Assembly: GCA_020427395.1 (NCBI GenBank) | Contig: JAGQON010000013.1 | Coordinates: 33,080 to 97,079, forward strand | Direction: 5' to 3' | Source: Phycisphaerales bacterium | GTDB taxonomy: Bacteria > Planctomycetota > Phycisphaerae > Phycisphaerales > UBA1924 | Length of the DNA: 64,000 bases | In this document: one piece after another, positions 28,742 to 43,500 of the stretch | Position numbering within the stretch: position 1 is the stretch's first letter | How the letters are laid out: each line of letters begins with the position of its first letter | Notes under the pieces: model-generated | Told to the model about the DNA's origin: nothing | Database searches by the model: none | What the model saw: only the letters and a program-made list of their open reading frames with translations | Made by a program: the position numbers and the translations under genes

Positions 28742-29842
28742 ATGAATATTGCCGTAATCGTAACTTCCCTTTTGACAATGCTCCCCGCGATGAATCACTC
28801 ACAGCCTGATGACGTTGTCTCTATCGACAATGATCAAGTTGAAACCACTGATAATGTCTCAAGCACCCTACTGACAAAGGCTCGGCACCTAAAGACCACA
28901 ATCAAACCTGGCTATGGCGAGTTCTATCGAAGATCGGCCTGGGCATCATTAGACGAAAACCAACCTGCAACCGCACTAAGCACTCTCGAAGAACTCTCCC
29001 AAAGCTACGAGACGCTCTTCGATCAATGGGACTCATACCGAATAGCTGGGCGTATTTACTCCTCGATGGAGAACCATGAGCAAGCGGCCGCAAAGCTCTC
29101 CCTCGCAGAGGATATTGCGACAGCGACACCCAGTCTCGTTTCGTCACACCCACGAGTGTTTACAGAAATTATGCAGCAACAATCCGCAGCATTTGCCATG
29201 GTTGGATCGCATGCAAGCGCAGCTGAATGCGCGGAGAGGCTGAGAGACCACTCGAACTCCCGAATCGCATCAGACCACAAGCTCTTAGCCGCCCAAACGG
29301 CTTGTATATACTGGCTCGCCGAAGCCAACAAAGACAAGTACATCGATGCATGGGATAGACAAATCGAACTTTTCCCTTCTTCAGTTGCTGGCAATCAAGG
29401 AATCTGGATACAACTTGAACACGCCAGCAACTTGGCCTCTTTGGGCGAGAGTCTCACTGAGACCTTAGAGAGCCTATTCGCGAACTCCAATCTTGAAGAA
29501 CACAGCAACTACATCGAGATAGGCAAGTCACTCACGGACGCCTGGCTCTCGAGCACTGAGGATCCCCAAATTGCTTCGGATCACGCTTTTAGTGTGATGA
29601 CGCAAACATGGAATACCGTCTTAGCAAAGCACGATGATTGGCTGAGCTTGGTGAATGATGATGCCCCAAAACAAGCGGCGATAAATAGACAAGTCAAAAC
29701 TTTTCTCCAGTGGTACGCAGCCATGTCTTATGAACGAGGAGACCTGACAACATTGGAGTCGCTTGGCGCAAGTTACGGCGAAAAGTTTGGATACGAAGAT
29801 GGTGAGGCTGAAAACATGCTGCGACTAAGCGCAAACCCGTAA
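28742..29842 (+). CDS. Secreted helical-repeat (TPR-like) protein
   Basis: A 366-residue protein. Start ATG 28742 has a strong AGGAG ribosome site, and the N-terminus is a probable signal sequence (AVIVTSLLTMLPAMNHS). The body is alpha-helical with TPR-like periodicity (SAWASLDENQPATALSTLEE, YRIAGRIYSSMENHEQAAAK, HASAAECAERLRDHS) but no strict TPR consensus. Codon use and about 45% GC match its upstream partner at 28010 and differ from the neighbours. Terminator follows at 29868-29894. Function unknown. Confidence 0.72.
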   Translation: MNIAVIVTSLLTMLPAMNHSQPDDVVSIDNDQVETTDNVSSTLLTKARHLKTTIKPGYGEFYRRSAWASLDENQPATALSTLEELSQSYETLFDQWDSYRIAGRIYSSMENHEQAAAKLSLAEDIATATPSLVSSHPRVFTEIMQQQSAAFAMVGSHASAAECAERLRDHSNSRIASDHKLLAAQTACIYWLAEANKDKYIDAWDRQIELFPSSVAGNQGIWIQLEHASNLASLGESLTETLESLFANSNLEEHSNYIEIGKSLTDAWLSSTEDPQIASDHAFSVMTQTWNTVLAKHDDWLSLVNDDAPKQAAINRQVKTFLQWYAAMSYERGDLTTLESLGASYGEKFGYEDGEAENMLRLSANP

Positions 29843-29867
29843 TGTTTCTCTTGGATTCTGAACCCTA

Positions 29868-29894
29868 ACCGCTTGCTATCTGCAGGCGGTTTTT
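29868..29894 (+). terminator. Terminator of the AT-rich gene pair
   Basis: ACCGC-T-TGC at 29868-29876 pairs with GCA-G-GCGGT at 29882-29890 around a five-base loop, followed by TTTT. Confidence 0.78.
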
Positions 29895-29907
29895 CATCAA
29901 CCAGCAC

Positions 29908-31188
29908 TCATCCCTCGCGCCCGCTCGGGTCCTTGTATCGCCGCAGCAACTCGACGATGCGGGGCTGCTCGCGATTGATCCGCAGCGACTGGCGCATCGC
30001 CTCGGCCGCGTTCTCACGCGCCGCCCCGTCGGTCTTGGACGACCAGAGGTACTGGTTGAGCTCGCACACCGCGATGCCGTTGTAGGCCGGGTAGTGCTCC
30101 GGATCGAGCTTGGCGGACTCACTGAACGCGACCAGCGATTCGTCGTAGCGTTTGAGACGGAACAGGCCCGAGCCGAGGCGCTCATACGCGATCGCGCTGG
30201 GCTCGATGCGGACTAGTTGATCCAGGGCCCCCACCATCTCCGCGTAGCGCTGGAGCTGGTTGAGCGACTCGGCCATGTTGAGCAGCAGCCCGGGCGTGGG
30301 CGCTTCCATCATCTCGGCCGCCTGCTGATACTCAACCACCGCTTCTTCGTGGCGATCGAGGGCGGCATAGAGCGTGCCCAGGTGCATCCGGGCACGACCG
30401 CTGGGCGGCTCGCTCCGCACCGCGCGCTGACCATAGGGCAGGGCCTGCTCGGCACGCCCCAGCTCCAGCAGCACGATCGAGATGCCGAGGTTCGCATCGA
30501 ACGAGCTCGGGCGGATCGACAACGCACGCAGGTACGCGCGATTCGATTCCTCCAGCGAGCCAAGCTTGTGAAGCACCTGGGCGTGGCGGTACTGGGCGAG
30601 GTAGTTGCGCGGCTCGTTGCGGACGGCGTTGGCGTACTCGCGCTCCGCACGCTCGTACTGGGCCAGCTCCATATAAATGTCGCCCGACTCGAGGTACGCC
30701 AGCGTGAACTGCGGGTTGAACGCGATCGCCCGCTCCAGCTCACGCAGGGCCGCCTGCAGGTCGCCCGACGCGTGCAGCTGCACGGCCTGGGCGTAGCTCG
30801 CCTCCTCGCGCGACTTGGGCTTGGCGATCGGGGTGCTCACATCCTCGACCCGGATCTCGGGCTCGGGGGCATCGACCGGGTTGGCCCGCTCGTCGACCAC
30901 GCGCATGCCCGAGTCGGTCTCGGTGACCCGCTGGGTTTCCTGCTGCGGGGCCTGCCCGCCCGAGTTGGCGATGGGCTGGCGGGCCATCCATTCCTGTTGG
31001 GAGGCGCTGACCTGCTGGTTCTCATTGGGCAGCTCGCGCTGGGCCTCACGCTCGGCCGCCCGACGCTCGCGACGCTCCTTGATCGCCTTGCAGCCGCCTG
31101 CGCTGCCCATCAGCAGCGCGGGGCTCACGAACAGCGATGCGGCGAGCGCCGCCCGGGCGAGTTGATTCGTCTTGGTGGTCCTGTGCAT
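29908..31188 (-). CDS. TPR-repeat lipoprotein
   Basis: A 426-residue predicted lipoprotein. The signal peptide ends in a lipobox-like SAGGC near residue 33 and is followed by a highly charged Arg/Glu stretch (ERRERRAAEREAQRE) and a Gln-rich linker. From about residue 125 a series of canonical TPRs runs on: AVQLHASGDLQAALRELERA, AYLESGDIYMELAQYERAE, AQYRHAQVLHKLGSLEESN, ARMHLGTLYAALDRHEEAV, AYERLGSGLFRLKRYDESL. TPR lipoproteins often act as scaffolds in envelope assembly; the partner is unknown. Start ATG 31188 has GGAG upstream. It is divergent from the SDR gene 124 bases away. Confidence 0.85.
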   Translation of the reverse strand: MHRTTKTNQLARAALAASLFVSPALLMGSAGGCKAIKERRERRAAEREAQRELPNENQQVSASQQEWMARQPIANSGGQAPQQETQRVTETDSGMRVVDERANPVDAPEPEIRVEDVSTPIAKPKSREEASYAQAVQLHASGDLQAALRELERAIAFNPQFTLAYLESGDIYMELAQYERAEREYANAVRNEPRNYLAQYRHAQVLHKLGSLEESNRAYLRALSIRPSSFDANLGISIVLLELGRAEQALPYGQRAVRSEPPSGRARMHLGTLYAALDRHEEAVVEYQQAAEMMEAPTPGLLLNMAESLNQLQRYAEMVGALDQLVRIEPSAIAYERLGSGLFRLKRYDESLVAFSESAKLDPEHYPAYNGIAVCELNQYLWSSKTDGAARENAAEAMRQSLRINREQPRIVELLRRYKDPSGREG

Positions 31189-31312
31189 GAGCACTCCTAC
31201 GGGTCTGCGATCGCCCCGGTTCATCGCATCGCCCACATGGGCGAACTCGGGTCTCAACGATCTTATCGGCAATCTCCGCGGCATACACTCAGGAAACCCA
31301 AGGAGCCACACG

Positions 31313-32113
31313 ATGCACCAGAATCAGTCACTCCAAGGTCGGGTCGCCCTCGTCACCGGGGCCAGCGCGGGGATCGGGATGGCCATCGCCGTCGAGCTCG
31401 CGTCCCGAGGGGCCGGGCTTGTGCTCAACGCACGGCGCGAATCCCGCCTCGACGAGCTCGCCCAGCGCATCAGCGACCAGCACGGCATGATTAACGGCAA
31501 GCCCCGGGCCGTTTGCGTGCCCGGCGACGCCAGCGACGATGACACCATCAACGCGATGCTCGAGGCCGCCCAGGAGCACTTCGGCAAGCCCGCGGACCTG
31601 ATCGTCGCCAACGCCGGGCGTGGGCTCAACGGCTCGGTCATGACCTCCGACACCGCGCAGTGGGAAGAGATGCTCCGCACCAACCTGCTGGGCGTCGCCA
31701 AGCTGATGCGCCGCAGCGGCGAGCAGCTGCTCAAGCTCAATGAGGGACGCGATTGGACCAAGCACCCCAGCGACATGGTCGTGCTGGGCTCGACCGTAGG
31801 TCGTCACATCTCGCCGTTCTCATCGATGTACGGGGCGACCAAGTTCGGCGTCAACTCGCTGGCCGAGGCCGCCCGGCGCGAGCTGGGCCCCAAGGGCATC
31901 CGCGTGACGCTGATCGAGCCGGGCATCGTCAAGAGCGAGTTCCAGGGCGTGGCCGGCTACGACCCCGAATCGTTCGGGCAGCTGATGGAGAAGTTCGCAC
32001 CCGTGCTGATGCCCGAGGATGTCGCGCGCACGATCGGCTTCATCGTCGCCCAGCCGGCAGGTGTACATGTGTGCGATGTGGTGATTCGCCCGACGCGGCA
32101 GGATTATCCGTAA
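31313..32113 (+). CDS. Short-chain dehydrogenase/reductase (SDR)
   Basis: A classical SDR oxidoreductase of 266 residues. It has the NAD(P) site TGASAGIG (15-22), the structural NAG (IVANAGRG), a catalytic Ser in VVLGSTVGRHIS and the catalytic YGATK (YxxxK), with LIEPGIVKSEF after it. R in LNARRESRLDE after the second strand suggests NADP preference. Substrate unknown. Start ATG 31313 follows a strong AAGGAG. Confidence 0.92.
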   Translation: MHQNQSLQGRVALVTGASAGIGMAIAVELASRGAGLVLNARRESRLDELAQRISDQHGMINGKPRAVCVPGDASDDDTINAMLEAAQEHFGKPADLIVANAGRGLNGSVMTSDTAQWEEMLRTNLLGVAKLMRRSGEQLLKLNEGRDWTKHPSDMVVLGSTVGRHISPFSSMYGATKFGVNSLAEAARRELGPKGIRVTLIEPGIVKSEFQGVAGYDPESFGQLMEKFAPVLMPEDVARTIGFIVAQPAGVHVCDVVIRPTRQDYP

Positions 32114-32138
32114 TGAACGCCTGTTCTCGACAGTTGTT

Positions 32139-34172
32139 TCACGGACACCCGGAAGCGAACTCCTGCAGGAATGCGGAGACATCAAAGTAGTCGAGGCTCC
32201 CGTCGCCATTGAAATCTGCAGCGCTGTCTTGCGAGAGATATGCCACCAAGAACGCAGACACATCGAAGAAGTTCGTCGACCCGTCGTCGTTGAGGTCCGC
32301 TGGACAAGGTGGGCAGTCGCTGATGTCAAGGCTGATCAGCCCTGCATTCAAAGAGGCGAGATACGCAACAGATCCTTCAACACTGACTCCATATTCCGTA
32401 CCCGGCGCATCGTAATGCCCAAGACCAATCGGAGCCGATGGATCACTCACATCGACCACAATCAGTCCAGCGCCTTGATCTGTTATGTAAGCCCTGTGAT
32501 CAAGAACTTCGACATCGAAAGCCGAACTGGGTGTGTCAAACTCGCCGATCAGGTAACTTTGACTCGGATTACTCACATCGATGATCTGGAGCCCCAGATG
32601 CTCATCGACGACATATGCAATGCCATCAGCAACCGCTAGGCCGCGTGCTCGTTCCAAAGAATATGACCCAAGAAGAACCGGGCTTAGCGGCTGACTCAGG
32701 TCATAGACCTCCAATCCGACACCCCGCTTCGTGGTATAAGCCAAGACTCCGTCAGCCTCAAGATCAAACAAGTTCTGGGAGAGTATTCCACCTGAGAACA
32801 CCGGCGAAGCAGGATTTGTCACATCCACGATGTAGCAACCGAGTGTTTCAATCGCGAAGACCTTTGTCCCATCAACCTGCACTCGTTCAAAGTGATGGCC
32901 GGGAAAATCCTGACTGCCCATCAGTATTGGCTGTCCTGGTTGACTGACATCGAATAGATAGACGCCCGAGGATCCATCAACAACATACGCGACATGCCCA
33001 TCGACTTGGACATCGAAAGCTGCAAAGTCCGGCGTGTCGTATGAGCCGATCCGGATCGGATTCGCAGGGTCTCGAACATCGATGATCTTCAGACCTTCCG
33101 CAGAGGCCGCGACATACGCGAACCCTTCGACCGTTTGAACTCCCCGCAACGAGCGAGCTTCGGTCCAGCTTCCCAGCATCGCGGGCTGCCCTAGCGAGTT
33201 CGTATTGATGAACTTGAGCCCATCGAATGCGCCGTTTGCGACGAATGCGATATCGTTGACGACATCGAGCGATGTCACGCTCCCAATCAGATCATTCGCT
33301 CCAATCAGTGTCGGATTCTGGGAATCCTGCACATTGATCAGATGGACACCGTTGTCAGAGGCGAAGTACGCAACGGAATCGAACACGCGAACATCGAAGT
33401 TCCGAAATGGAGAAGAATATGAGCCAACCATTTGGGGCGAGCTTGGATCGCTCACATCCACAATCAGCAGGCCGGTGTAATCGACTGCGAGATACGCAAA
33501 ATCGCCAACTACATCAACACCATTCGACCAACCTTCCGTTGCAAGCGACCCAAGAAGGGCGGGAGAATGGAGATCGCTAACATCGATGATGTCCAACTCG
33601 CTGGAGTTTCCACCGGTCGCAAGATACACGCTCGATCCGACCACACGCACAGCCTTCGCGGAATCAGAGGTAACGATTGAACCGAGAATGCTTGGTGTAG
33701 ATGGGTCATTCACATCGACGACCTGAAGACCACCACGATCATCCGCGAGGTACACAATCCCAGCCGCGGCATCAAGATCCAATACTGAACCAGATGTCTC
33801 CAAGGCACCCGAGAATACAGGCAATGTGGGATTGCTGATATCGACGATCTGAAGCCCACTCTCACCACACGCGAGGTAGGCATGTGATCCTTCCAAAACC
33901 AGCTTCGTACAGACGCCAGGCAGGTCGAGCGATCCAAGCTGAACAGGATTGCTCAGGTCTTGCACATCATACACCCGCAAGCCACGCACACGATCGGCGA
34001 CATACGCGACCGAATCGCGCACGACAACATCCTCAGTGCGAGTCGGCGTGTCATACGAGCCGACGATATCAGCTCTGGGGCACAGCACGCCATCAGCGAC
34101 TGCTAGTGTACTGATGGATCCAGCGGCCAGCGTGCCCAGCATCGTTGCGTAGAACTTCGAGTTACCCATCAT
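32139..34172 (-). CDS. Secreted LVIVD-repeat beta-propeller with C-terminal dockerin cassette
   Basis: A 677-residue exported protein. A signal peptide (ATMLGTLAAGSISTLAVA-D) is followed by about 13 LVIVD-type repeats of 45-50 residues, each containing a form of GLQIVDISNP and GSYDTP, probably folding as one or two propellers. The last 55 residues are a double dockerin-like unit starting CPADLNDDG, with two FFDVSAFL/YFDVSAFL segments after Asp-rich calcium loops, ending GCP. The same unit ends the protease at 54242 (36 of 55 residues identical, no gaps). The unit probably anchors or sorts the protein. A promoter-like sequence lies at 34186-34214. GC is a little below average. Confidence 0.88.
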   Translation of the reverse strand: MMGNSKFYATMLGTLAAGSISTLAVADGVLCPRADIVGSYDTPTRTEDVVVRDSVAYVADRVRGLRVYDVQDLSNPVQLGSLDLPGVCTKLVLEGSHAYLACGESGLQIVDISNPTLPVFSGALETSGSVLDLDAAAGIVYLADDRGGLQVVDVNDPSTPSILGSIVTSDSAKAVRVVGSSVYLATGGNSSELDIIDVSDLHSPALLGSLATEGWSNGVDVVGDFAYLAVDYTGLLIVDVSDPSSPQMVGSYSSPFRNFDVRVFDSVAYFASDNGVHLINVQDSQNPTLIGANDLIGSVTSLDVVNDIAFVANGAFDGLKFINTNSLGQPAMLGSWTEARSLRGVQTVEGFAYVAASAEGLKIIDVRDPANPIRIGSYDTPDFAAFDVQVDGHVAYVVDGSSGVYLFDVSQPGQPILMGSQDFPGHHFERVQVDGTKVFAIETLGCYIVDVTNPASPVFSGGILSQNLFDLEADGVLAYTTKRGVGLEVYDLSQPLSPVLLGSYSLERARGLAVADGIAYVVDEHLGLQIIDVSNPSQSYLIGEFDTPSSAFDVEVLDHRAYITDQGAGLIVVDVSDPSAPIGLGHYDAPGTEYGVSVEGSVAYLASLNAGLISLDISDCPPCPADLNDDGSTNFFDVSAFLVAYLSQDSAADFNGDGSLDYFDVSAFLQEFASGCP

Positions 34173-34185
34173 CCGGACCTCTCAT

Positions 34186-34214
34186 TGTATATCGATATGA
34201 AACAATCGCCCCAA
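34186..34214 (-). promoter_or_regulatory. Candidate promoter of the LVIVD gene
   Basis: On the minus strand TTGGGG, a 17-base spacer, then TATACA, ending 13 bases before the ATG at 34172. It is in an AT-rich 170-base gap in which I see no other gene. The message would have a very short leader. Confidence 0.4.
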
Positions 34215-34342
34215 ACACCATACGGACTGCAGATGAGGCAGATGCGTGGATATGGAATATAAAAGACAACACCACGGCAGAATCGCCGGGAACAAAGTGG
34301 ACCTATGTCCAATATTTTGATGATCTACACGCGGTAGGTTAC

Positions 34343-34726
34343 TTACCGCCCCAGGAAGTGTCCCGGCACATCGCCGAAGTCCGCCCGGATCACCGAGCGA
34401 ATCCCGCCGCGGCCCTTCCAGTTGGTCTCGATCTGCAGCCATACCGGGTCGGTCGCCTTCACCAGGTCATCGCGGATGGTGTTGGTAACCGCCTCGAAGT
34501 AGATGCCCTCGTTGCGGAAGGAGTGGTAGTAAAGCTTGAGCGATTTGAGCTCGATGCAGACGCCGCCGTCCTTACTGGGGCGGGGCATGTATCGGAGCGT
34601 GATCACGCCGAAGTCCGGGTGCCCGGTGACGGGGCACACGCTGGTGAACTCCTCGGCGATGTGCTCGATCACGAAGGGCGCATCGGAGGGGGTCGGGAAG
34701 ACTTCGAAGAGCGATGGGTCTGGCAT
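34343..34726 (-). CDS. queF: NADPH-dependent 7-cyano-7-deazaguanine reductase QueF
   Basis: Reduces preQ0 to preQ1 in queuosine synthesis. This is the short type I enzyme (127 residues). The catalytic Cys31 in TSVCPVTGHPDFG and nearby Asp38 are present, together with the NADPH-binding motif CIELKSLKLYYHSFRN. It sits after the rpoC terminator, so it likely has its own promoter in the 34727-34771 gap. Other queuosine genes are not adjacent, though a glutamyl-Q tRNA(Asp) synthetase is at 14.9 kb. Confidence 0.95.
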   Translation of the reverse strand: MPDPSLFEVFPTPSDAPFVIEHIAEEFTSVCPVTGHPDFGVITLRYMPRPSKDGGVCIELKSLKLYYHSFRNEGIYFEAVTNTIRDDLVKATDPVWLQIETNWKGRGGIRSVIRADFGDVPGHFLGR

Positions 34727-34771
34727 GAAACCAGCATAGGCGCAGGGCGTTGAGTCTTGTATTCATGCACG

Positions 34772-34800
34772 AAAAAGGGCGCCCCGCGTGGGACGCCCTT
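34772..34800 (-). terminator. Terminator after rpoC
   Basis: On the minus strand AAGGGCG and CGCCCTT (34794-34800 and 34775-34781) form a stem with further G-C pairs inside, followed by TTTTT (A run 34772-34776). It ends the rplK-rpoC block. Confidence 0.88.
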
Positions 34801-34822
34801 GTGGGTTACGGATCATGTGTGA

Positions 34823-37800
34823 TCAGCTCTCGGTTGTCTCGGCGGCTTCGGGCGAACCCTCGCCAACCATGACATCCTTGATCTCGACCTGCGGCGAGCC
34901 GTAGGTGTCGTCGCCGTAGTCCACCTCGTCGTCCATCGCGTCGTCGTAGAAATCGTCGTCGGCCATGGCCTCCTCGAGTTCCTCGGGCGACACGAGTGTC
35001 TTGACGCGGATGTCCTGGTACTTGCGGAAGCCGGTACCGGCGGGGATGAGGTGACCCAGGAGCACATTCTCCTTGAGGCCGACCAGCTCGTCCTCGGCAC
35101 CACGCAGCGACGCCTCGGTGAGCACCTTGGTCGACTCCTGGAACGATGCGCCCGAGAGGAACGAATCGCTCGAGAGCGCGGCCTTGGTGATGCCAAGCAG
35201 CAGGGTGCGGCCCGCGGCGGGGCGTGCACGCTTGGTCTTGGCGATCTCGCCGCCCTCGGCCTCGGCCTTGGCATTGGCTTCCTTCACCTCGTCCTTGTCA
35301 TAGAGCGTACCGACTCGCAGCGGCGTGCTGCCCGCGTCGGTCACGCGGACCTTGGATGCGATCGCGTTGTTGGTTGTGCGGAAGGTGAACTTGTCCACGA
35401 TCTCGTGCGGCAGCAGGTCGGTGTCGCCCGGGTTCTCGACGCGCACCTTGCGGAGCATGGCCGCGAGGACCATCTCGATGTGCTTGTCGTTGATGGGCAC
35501 GCCCTGTGCGCGGTACACATTCTGGACCTCGTCGAGCATGTACTGCCAGAGGGCCTCTTCGCCACGGATCTTGAGGATGTCGTGGGGAACCAGCGGGCCT
35601 TCGGTCAGCGGGTCGCCCGCCTGCACGAAGTCGCCGGCGTGGACCAGCAGCGCCTTGTCGTTGGGCACATGGTGATCCTTCTCGATGCCCGAGTCGGACA
35701 CCACGCGGATCGTCATCTTGCCCTTGCGCTTGTCGCTGAGGATCTCCACGATGCCCGAGATCTCCGCCATGAAGGCGGGGTCCTTGGGCTTGCGGGCCTC
35801 GAAGATTTCGGTCACTCGGGGCAGACCACCGACGATGTCCGCCGAGCCGGCCGCCGAACGCGGCTGACGGGCGATCATGTGGCCGGCGTCGATCTCCTGG
35901 CCGTCCGCGACTTCCAGGCGTGCCTTGGCGGGCAGATAGTGGAAGTCGAGGATGTTGCCGTCGGCATCGACGATGTTGATCTGCGGGTGCAGGTCGCCCT
36001 TGTGCTCGATGACCACGAGGGCCTTCTGACCACGGCCCGCATCCTCTTCACGCACGGTCTCACCGATCTCGATGTCGACGAACTCGACACGGCCGGTCTT
36101 CTCCGCGAGGATCGGGGTACGGTGCGGGTCCCACTTCACGAGCACCGAGCCGCGCTTCACGCTCTCGCCGCTCACGCAGTAGATGAACCCGCCGTAGGGG
36201 ATCTTGGTCTTCTCGAGTTCCTTACCGTCGGCATCGAGAATGGCAAGCTCGCCGTTGCGCTTGAGCGACACGCGGCAGTCATTGCCGTCCTCGTCCTTGA
36301 CGGCGACCTCGTTGCAGCCGCGGATCTCCACGGTGCCGTTGTTGAGGGCGCGGTACTCGGTATCGACGACCGCACGTGTACCGATACCACCGGAGTGGAA
36401 TGTACGCATGGTCAGCTGGGTGCCCGGCTCACCGATCGACTGGGCCGCGATGATGCCCACCGCCATGCCCTCTTCAACGAGCTTGCCGGTTGACATATCC
36501 ATGCCGTAGTCGAGCACCGAGCAGCCCGTGGGCGACTCGCTGGTCAGCGGCGAGCGGACGAGCACCGAGTCGAACCCGAGCTCCTCGATCCGCTTGGCGG
36601 CCTCGTCGCTGATCATCTCGTTGGCCTCGACGATCTTCTCGCCGGTCTTGGGATCAGTGATCGCGTTGACCGCGACACGCCCGAAGACCTGATCGCTCAG
36701 GGGCACATCGATCTGCTCGCCCTTGTAGATGGCACGCTTGAGGATGCCGCGACGTGAGCCGCAGTCGTGCTCGCTGACGATGATCGACTGGGCGACATCG
36801 CACAGCTTGCGGGTCAGGTAGCCCGAGTCGGCCGTCTTGAGCGCGGTATCCGCCAGACCCTTGCGTGCACCGTGCGTCGAGCTGAAGTACTCGAGGATGT
36901 GCAGGCCCTCGCGGAAGTTCGCGCGGATGGGGGTCTCGATGATCTCGCCGCTGGGCTTGGCCATCAGGCCTCGCATACCGGCGAGCTGCTGCATCTGGCT
37001 GACATTACCACGGGCGCCCGAGTCGCTCATGAGGTACACCGGGTTGAGGAAGGGCTTGCCCTCCTTGGCGGTGATGCTCGCGTACGAGCCGTCCTCGTGA
37101 CGGCGGTCATTGCGGAGCGTCTCGATCATCACCTTGGTCAGCTCTTCGCGGCAGTGCGACCAGATGTCGAGAAGCTGGTTGTAGCGTTCACGCTCGGTAA
37201 TGATGCCGCGATCGAAGTTCTTCTCGACGCGGTTTACCTTCTTCTGAGCTTCCTCGAGCAGCGGCGCCTTCTCCTCCGGGATGCGGAGGTCGGTGATGCC
37301 GAACGAGAGGCCCGCGAGCGTCGCGTTCTTGAACCCGATGCTCTTGAGGTCGTCGAGCAGGTTGATGGTCGCGGCGCGATCGCAGTACTCGTAGGTATCG
37401 TCGATCACGCGGGCGCAGCCCTTCTTGCCGATCGCGCAGTTGTAGAACGGCATGCCGGGCCCGAGGATCTCGGAGAAGATGATGCGACCGACCGTGGTGA
37501 TCAGCCGACCGTTCTCGGGCATCGCCTCGATCGGGCCCCGCTCCTTGGTCACGAGCTTGTCGAACGCGGTGAGCCGGACCGAGATCAGATCGTGGATACC
37601 GATCTTCTTGCTGTCGAACGCCAGGATCGCCTCGTGGCGGTCCTTGAAGCGAGGGATGTCCTTCTCGTCCACGGCCTTGGGATCAAGGAGCGTGGTCGTG
37701 ATGAAGTACACGCCCATGACGATGTCCTGCGACGCGTTGATGATCGGCGAGCCGTTGGCCGGCGAGAACACGTTGTTCGTCGACAGCATCAGGACATGCG

Positions 37801-39223
37801 CTTCCGCCTGGGCCTCGATCGAGAGCGGCAGGTGGACCGCCATCTGGTCGCCGTCGAAGTCCGCGTTGAAGCCGCCACAGACCAGCGGGTGCAGCTTGAT
37901 CGCGTTGCCTTCCACGAGTACCGGCTCGAACGCCTGGATACCCATGCGGTGGAGCGTCGGTGCGCGGTTGAGCAGCACGGGGTGCTGGTAGATCACCTCT
38001 TCGAGGATGTCCCAGACCTCCGCGTCGCGACGCTCGAGCATCCGCTTGGCGCTCTTGATTGTGTCCGCCAGCCCGTGCTCCTTGAGCTTGCGGATGATGA
38101 ACGGCTGATAGAGCTCCAGCGCGATCTTCTTGGGAAGGCCACACTGGTTGAGCTTGAGCTCGGGGCCGACCACGATGACCGAGCGGCCCGAGTAGTCGAC
38201 GCGCTTGCCCAGCAGGTTCTCGCGGAAGCGGCCCTGCTTGCCCTTGATCATGTCGGTCAGCGACTTGAGGGCACGCGAGGACGATCCGAGCACTGGGCGG
38301 CGGCAGCGGTTGTTGTCGAACAGCGCGTCGACCGCCTGCTGAAGCATGCGCTTCTCGTTGCGGATGATGACCTCGGGTGCGTTGAGGTCCATCAGCTTCT
38401 TGAGGCGGTTGTTGCGGTTGATGATGCGCCGGTACAGGTCGTTGAGGTCGCTGGTGGCAAAGTTGCCGCTCTCCAGCAGGACCAGCGGGCGCAGATCCGG
38501 CGGGATGACCGGGATGACATCCATGACCAGCCACGCCGGGTCGTTCTCGCTCATGCGCACCTGCTCTACGAGCTTGAGGCGCTTGGCGAGGTCCTTGGTC
38601 TTCTGCTTGCTGCGGGTCGCGGCAAGGCCGGCACGGATCTCGTCGGCGATCGCGTCCATGTCGAGCTGGTCAATGAGCTCGCGGATCGCCTCCGCGCCCA
38701 TCATGGCCGTGAACTCGTTGCCGTACTGCTCGAGGGCCGAGCGGTGCTCGTCCTCGGTGAGGACCTGCTTGTAGGTCAGCTCGGTGTCGCCCGGGCGGGT
38801 GACGACATAGTCCTGGTAGTAGATGATCTTCTCGAGATCGCTCGTCTTCATCGCCAGAAGCGTGCCCAGACGGCTCGGCAGCGACTTGAAGAACCAGATG
38901 TGCACCGCCGGGGCCGCGAGATTGATGTGCCCCATGCGCTTGCGACGCACGCGCGAATGGGTCACCTTCACGCCACAGCGATCGCAGATGTAGCCCTTGT
39001 ACTTGGTCCCGCGGTACTTGCCGCACGAGCACTCGTAGTCACGCTCCGGACCGAAGATCCGCTCACAGAACAGGCCGTCCTTCTCAGGACGGTAGGTCCG
39101 GTAGTTGATCGTCTCGGGTTTCTTGACCTCGCCGTAGGACCAGGCCCGGATGTCGTTGGGCGACGCCAGGGTGATCTTCACCGACGAGTAGTCATTGACG
39201 CGATCGTATACGCTCTCAGCCAT
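34823..39223 (-). CDS. rpoC: DNA-directed RNA polymerase subunit beta'
   Basis: Largest RNA polymerase subunit, 1466 residues. Visible landmarks are the N-terminal zinc ribbon ([20 protein letters not shown]), the catalytic magnesium loop NADFDGDQM near residue 450, the trigger-loop region with [11 protein letters not shown] and [14 protein letters not shown], and the second zinc site ([19 protein letters not shown] and later). The C-terminal tail is acidic. It lies 104 bases downstream of rpoB, as in nearly all bacteria. Confidence 0.98.
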   Translation of the reverse strand: MAESVYDRVNDYSSVKITLASPNDIRAWSYGEVKKPETINYRTYRPEKDGLFCERIFGPERDYECSCGKYRGTKYKGYICDRCGVKVTHSRVRRKRMGHINLAAPAVHIWFFKSLPSRLGTLLAMKTSDLEKIIYYQDYVVTRPGDTELTYKQVLTEDEHRSALEQYGNEFTAMMGAEAIRELIDQLDMDAIADEIRAGLAATRSKQKTKDLAKRLKLVEQVRMSENDPAWLVMDVIPVIPPDLRPLVLLESGNFATSDLNDLYRRIINRNNRLKKLMDLNAPEVIIRNEKRMLQQAVDALFDNNRCRRPVLGSSSRALKSLTDMIKGKQGRFRENLLGKRVDYSGRSVIVVGPELKLNQCGLPKKIALELYQPFIIRKLKEHGLADTIKSAKRMLERRDAEVWDILEEVIYQHPVLLNRAPTLHRMGIQAFEPVLVEGNAIKLHPLVCGGFNADFDGDQMAVHLPLSIEAQAEAHVLMLSTNNVFSPANGSPIINASQDIVMGVYFITTTLLDPKAVDEKDIPRFKDRHEAILAFDSKKIGIHDLISVRLTAFDKLVTKERGPIEAMPENGRLITTVGRIIFSEILGPGMPFYNCAIGKKGCARVIDDTYEYCDRAATINLLDDLKSIGFKNATLAGLSFGITDLRIPEEKAPLLEEAQKKVNRVEKNFDRGIITERERYNQLLDIWSHCREELTKVMIETLRNDRRHEDGSYASITAKEGKPFLNPVYLMSDSGARGNVSQMQQLAGMRGLMAKPSGEIIETPIRANFREGLHILEYFSSTHGARKGLADTALKTADSGYLTRKLCDVAQSIIVSEHDCGSRRGILKRAIYKGEQIDVPLSDQVFGRVAVNAITDPKTGEKIVEANEMISDEAAKRIEELGFDSVLVRSPLTSESPTGCSVLDYGMDMSTGKLVEEGMAVGIIAAQSIGEPGTQLTMRTFHSGGIGTRAVVDTEYRALNNGTVEIRGCNEVAVKDEDGNDCRVSLKRNGELAILDADGKELEKTKIPYGGFIYCVSGESVKRGSVLVKWDPHRTPILAEKTGRVEFVDIEIGETVREEDAGRGQKALVVIEHKGDLHPQINIVDADGNILDFHYLPAKARLEVADGQEIDAGHMIARQPRSAAGSADIVGGLPRVTEIFEARKPKDPAFMAEISGIVEILSDKRKGKMTIRVVSDSGIEKDHHVPNDKALLVHAGDFVQAGDPLTEGPLVPHDILKIRGEEALWQYMLDEVQNVYRAQGVPINDKHIEMVLAAMLRKVRVENPGDTDLLPHEIVDKFTFRTTNNAIASKVRVTDAGSTPLRVGTLYDKDEVKEANAKAEAEGGEIAKTKRARPAAGRTLLLGITKAALSSDSFLSGASFQESTKVLTEASLRGAEDELVGLKENVLLGHLIPAGTGFRKYQDIRVKTLVSPEELEEAMADDDFYDDAMDDEVDYGDDTYGSPQVEIKDVMVGEGSPEAAETTES

Positions 39224-39327
39224 ATTTCAGTCTCCCGTACAGGAGTGATTCGTATCAGTTCGTTCGACAGTCGAGGAGAACTAGCCGCCCCGCATTATCG
39301 CGGGACGACGCCTTCACGCGGCGTGCT

Positions 39328-43179
<3,852 letters not shown>

Positions 43180-43500
43180 CCAAGCACCTCGTGATGGTTC
43201 TGTTCACAACCGATGCGTGCTGCACCGATCGGGATTACCGTTGGTTGTGTGGTTGCCCATGCCGCCCTGGTCTACCGCGCCGTGGAATCAAGACCGGATA
43301 AATATCCTAGCCCGCGACGCGCAAGAAAGCCACCCGGCACCCGATTTGCTCCGAACTCAGACCAAATCGCCTTGCCGGGGTGCCCAGTTCATGATCAACC
43401 GAAGCGTTCGTGCCTCATCGATCCCTTGCAACCACCAACCAAACAAATACGCTATTGTGTCAATCACCACCGGCCGAACATATCCCGATCGTCAACGGGC

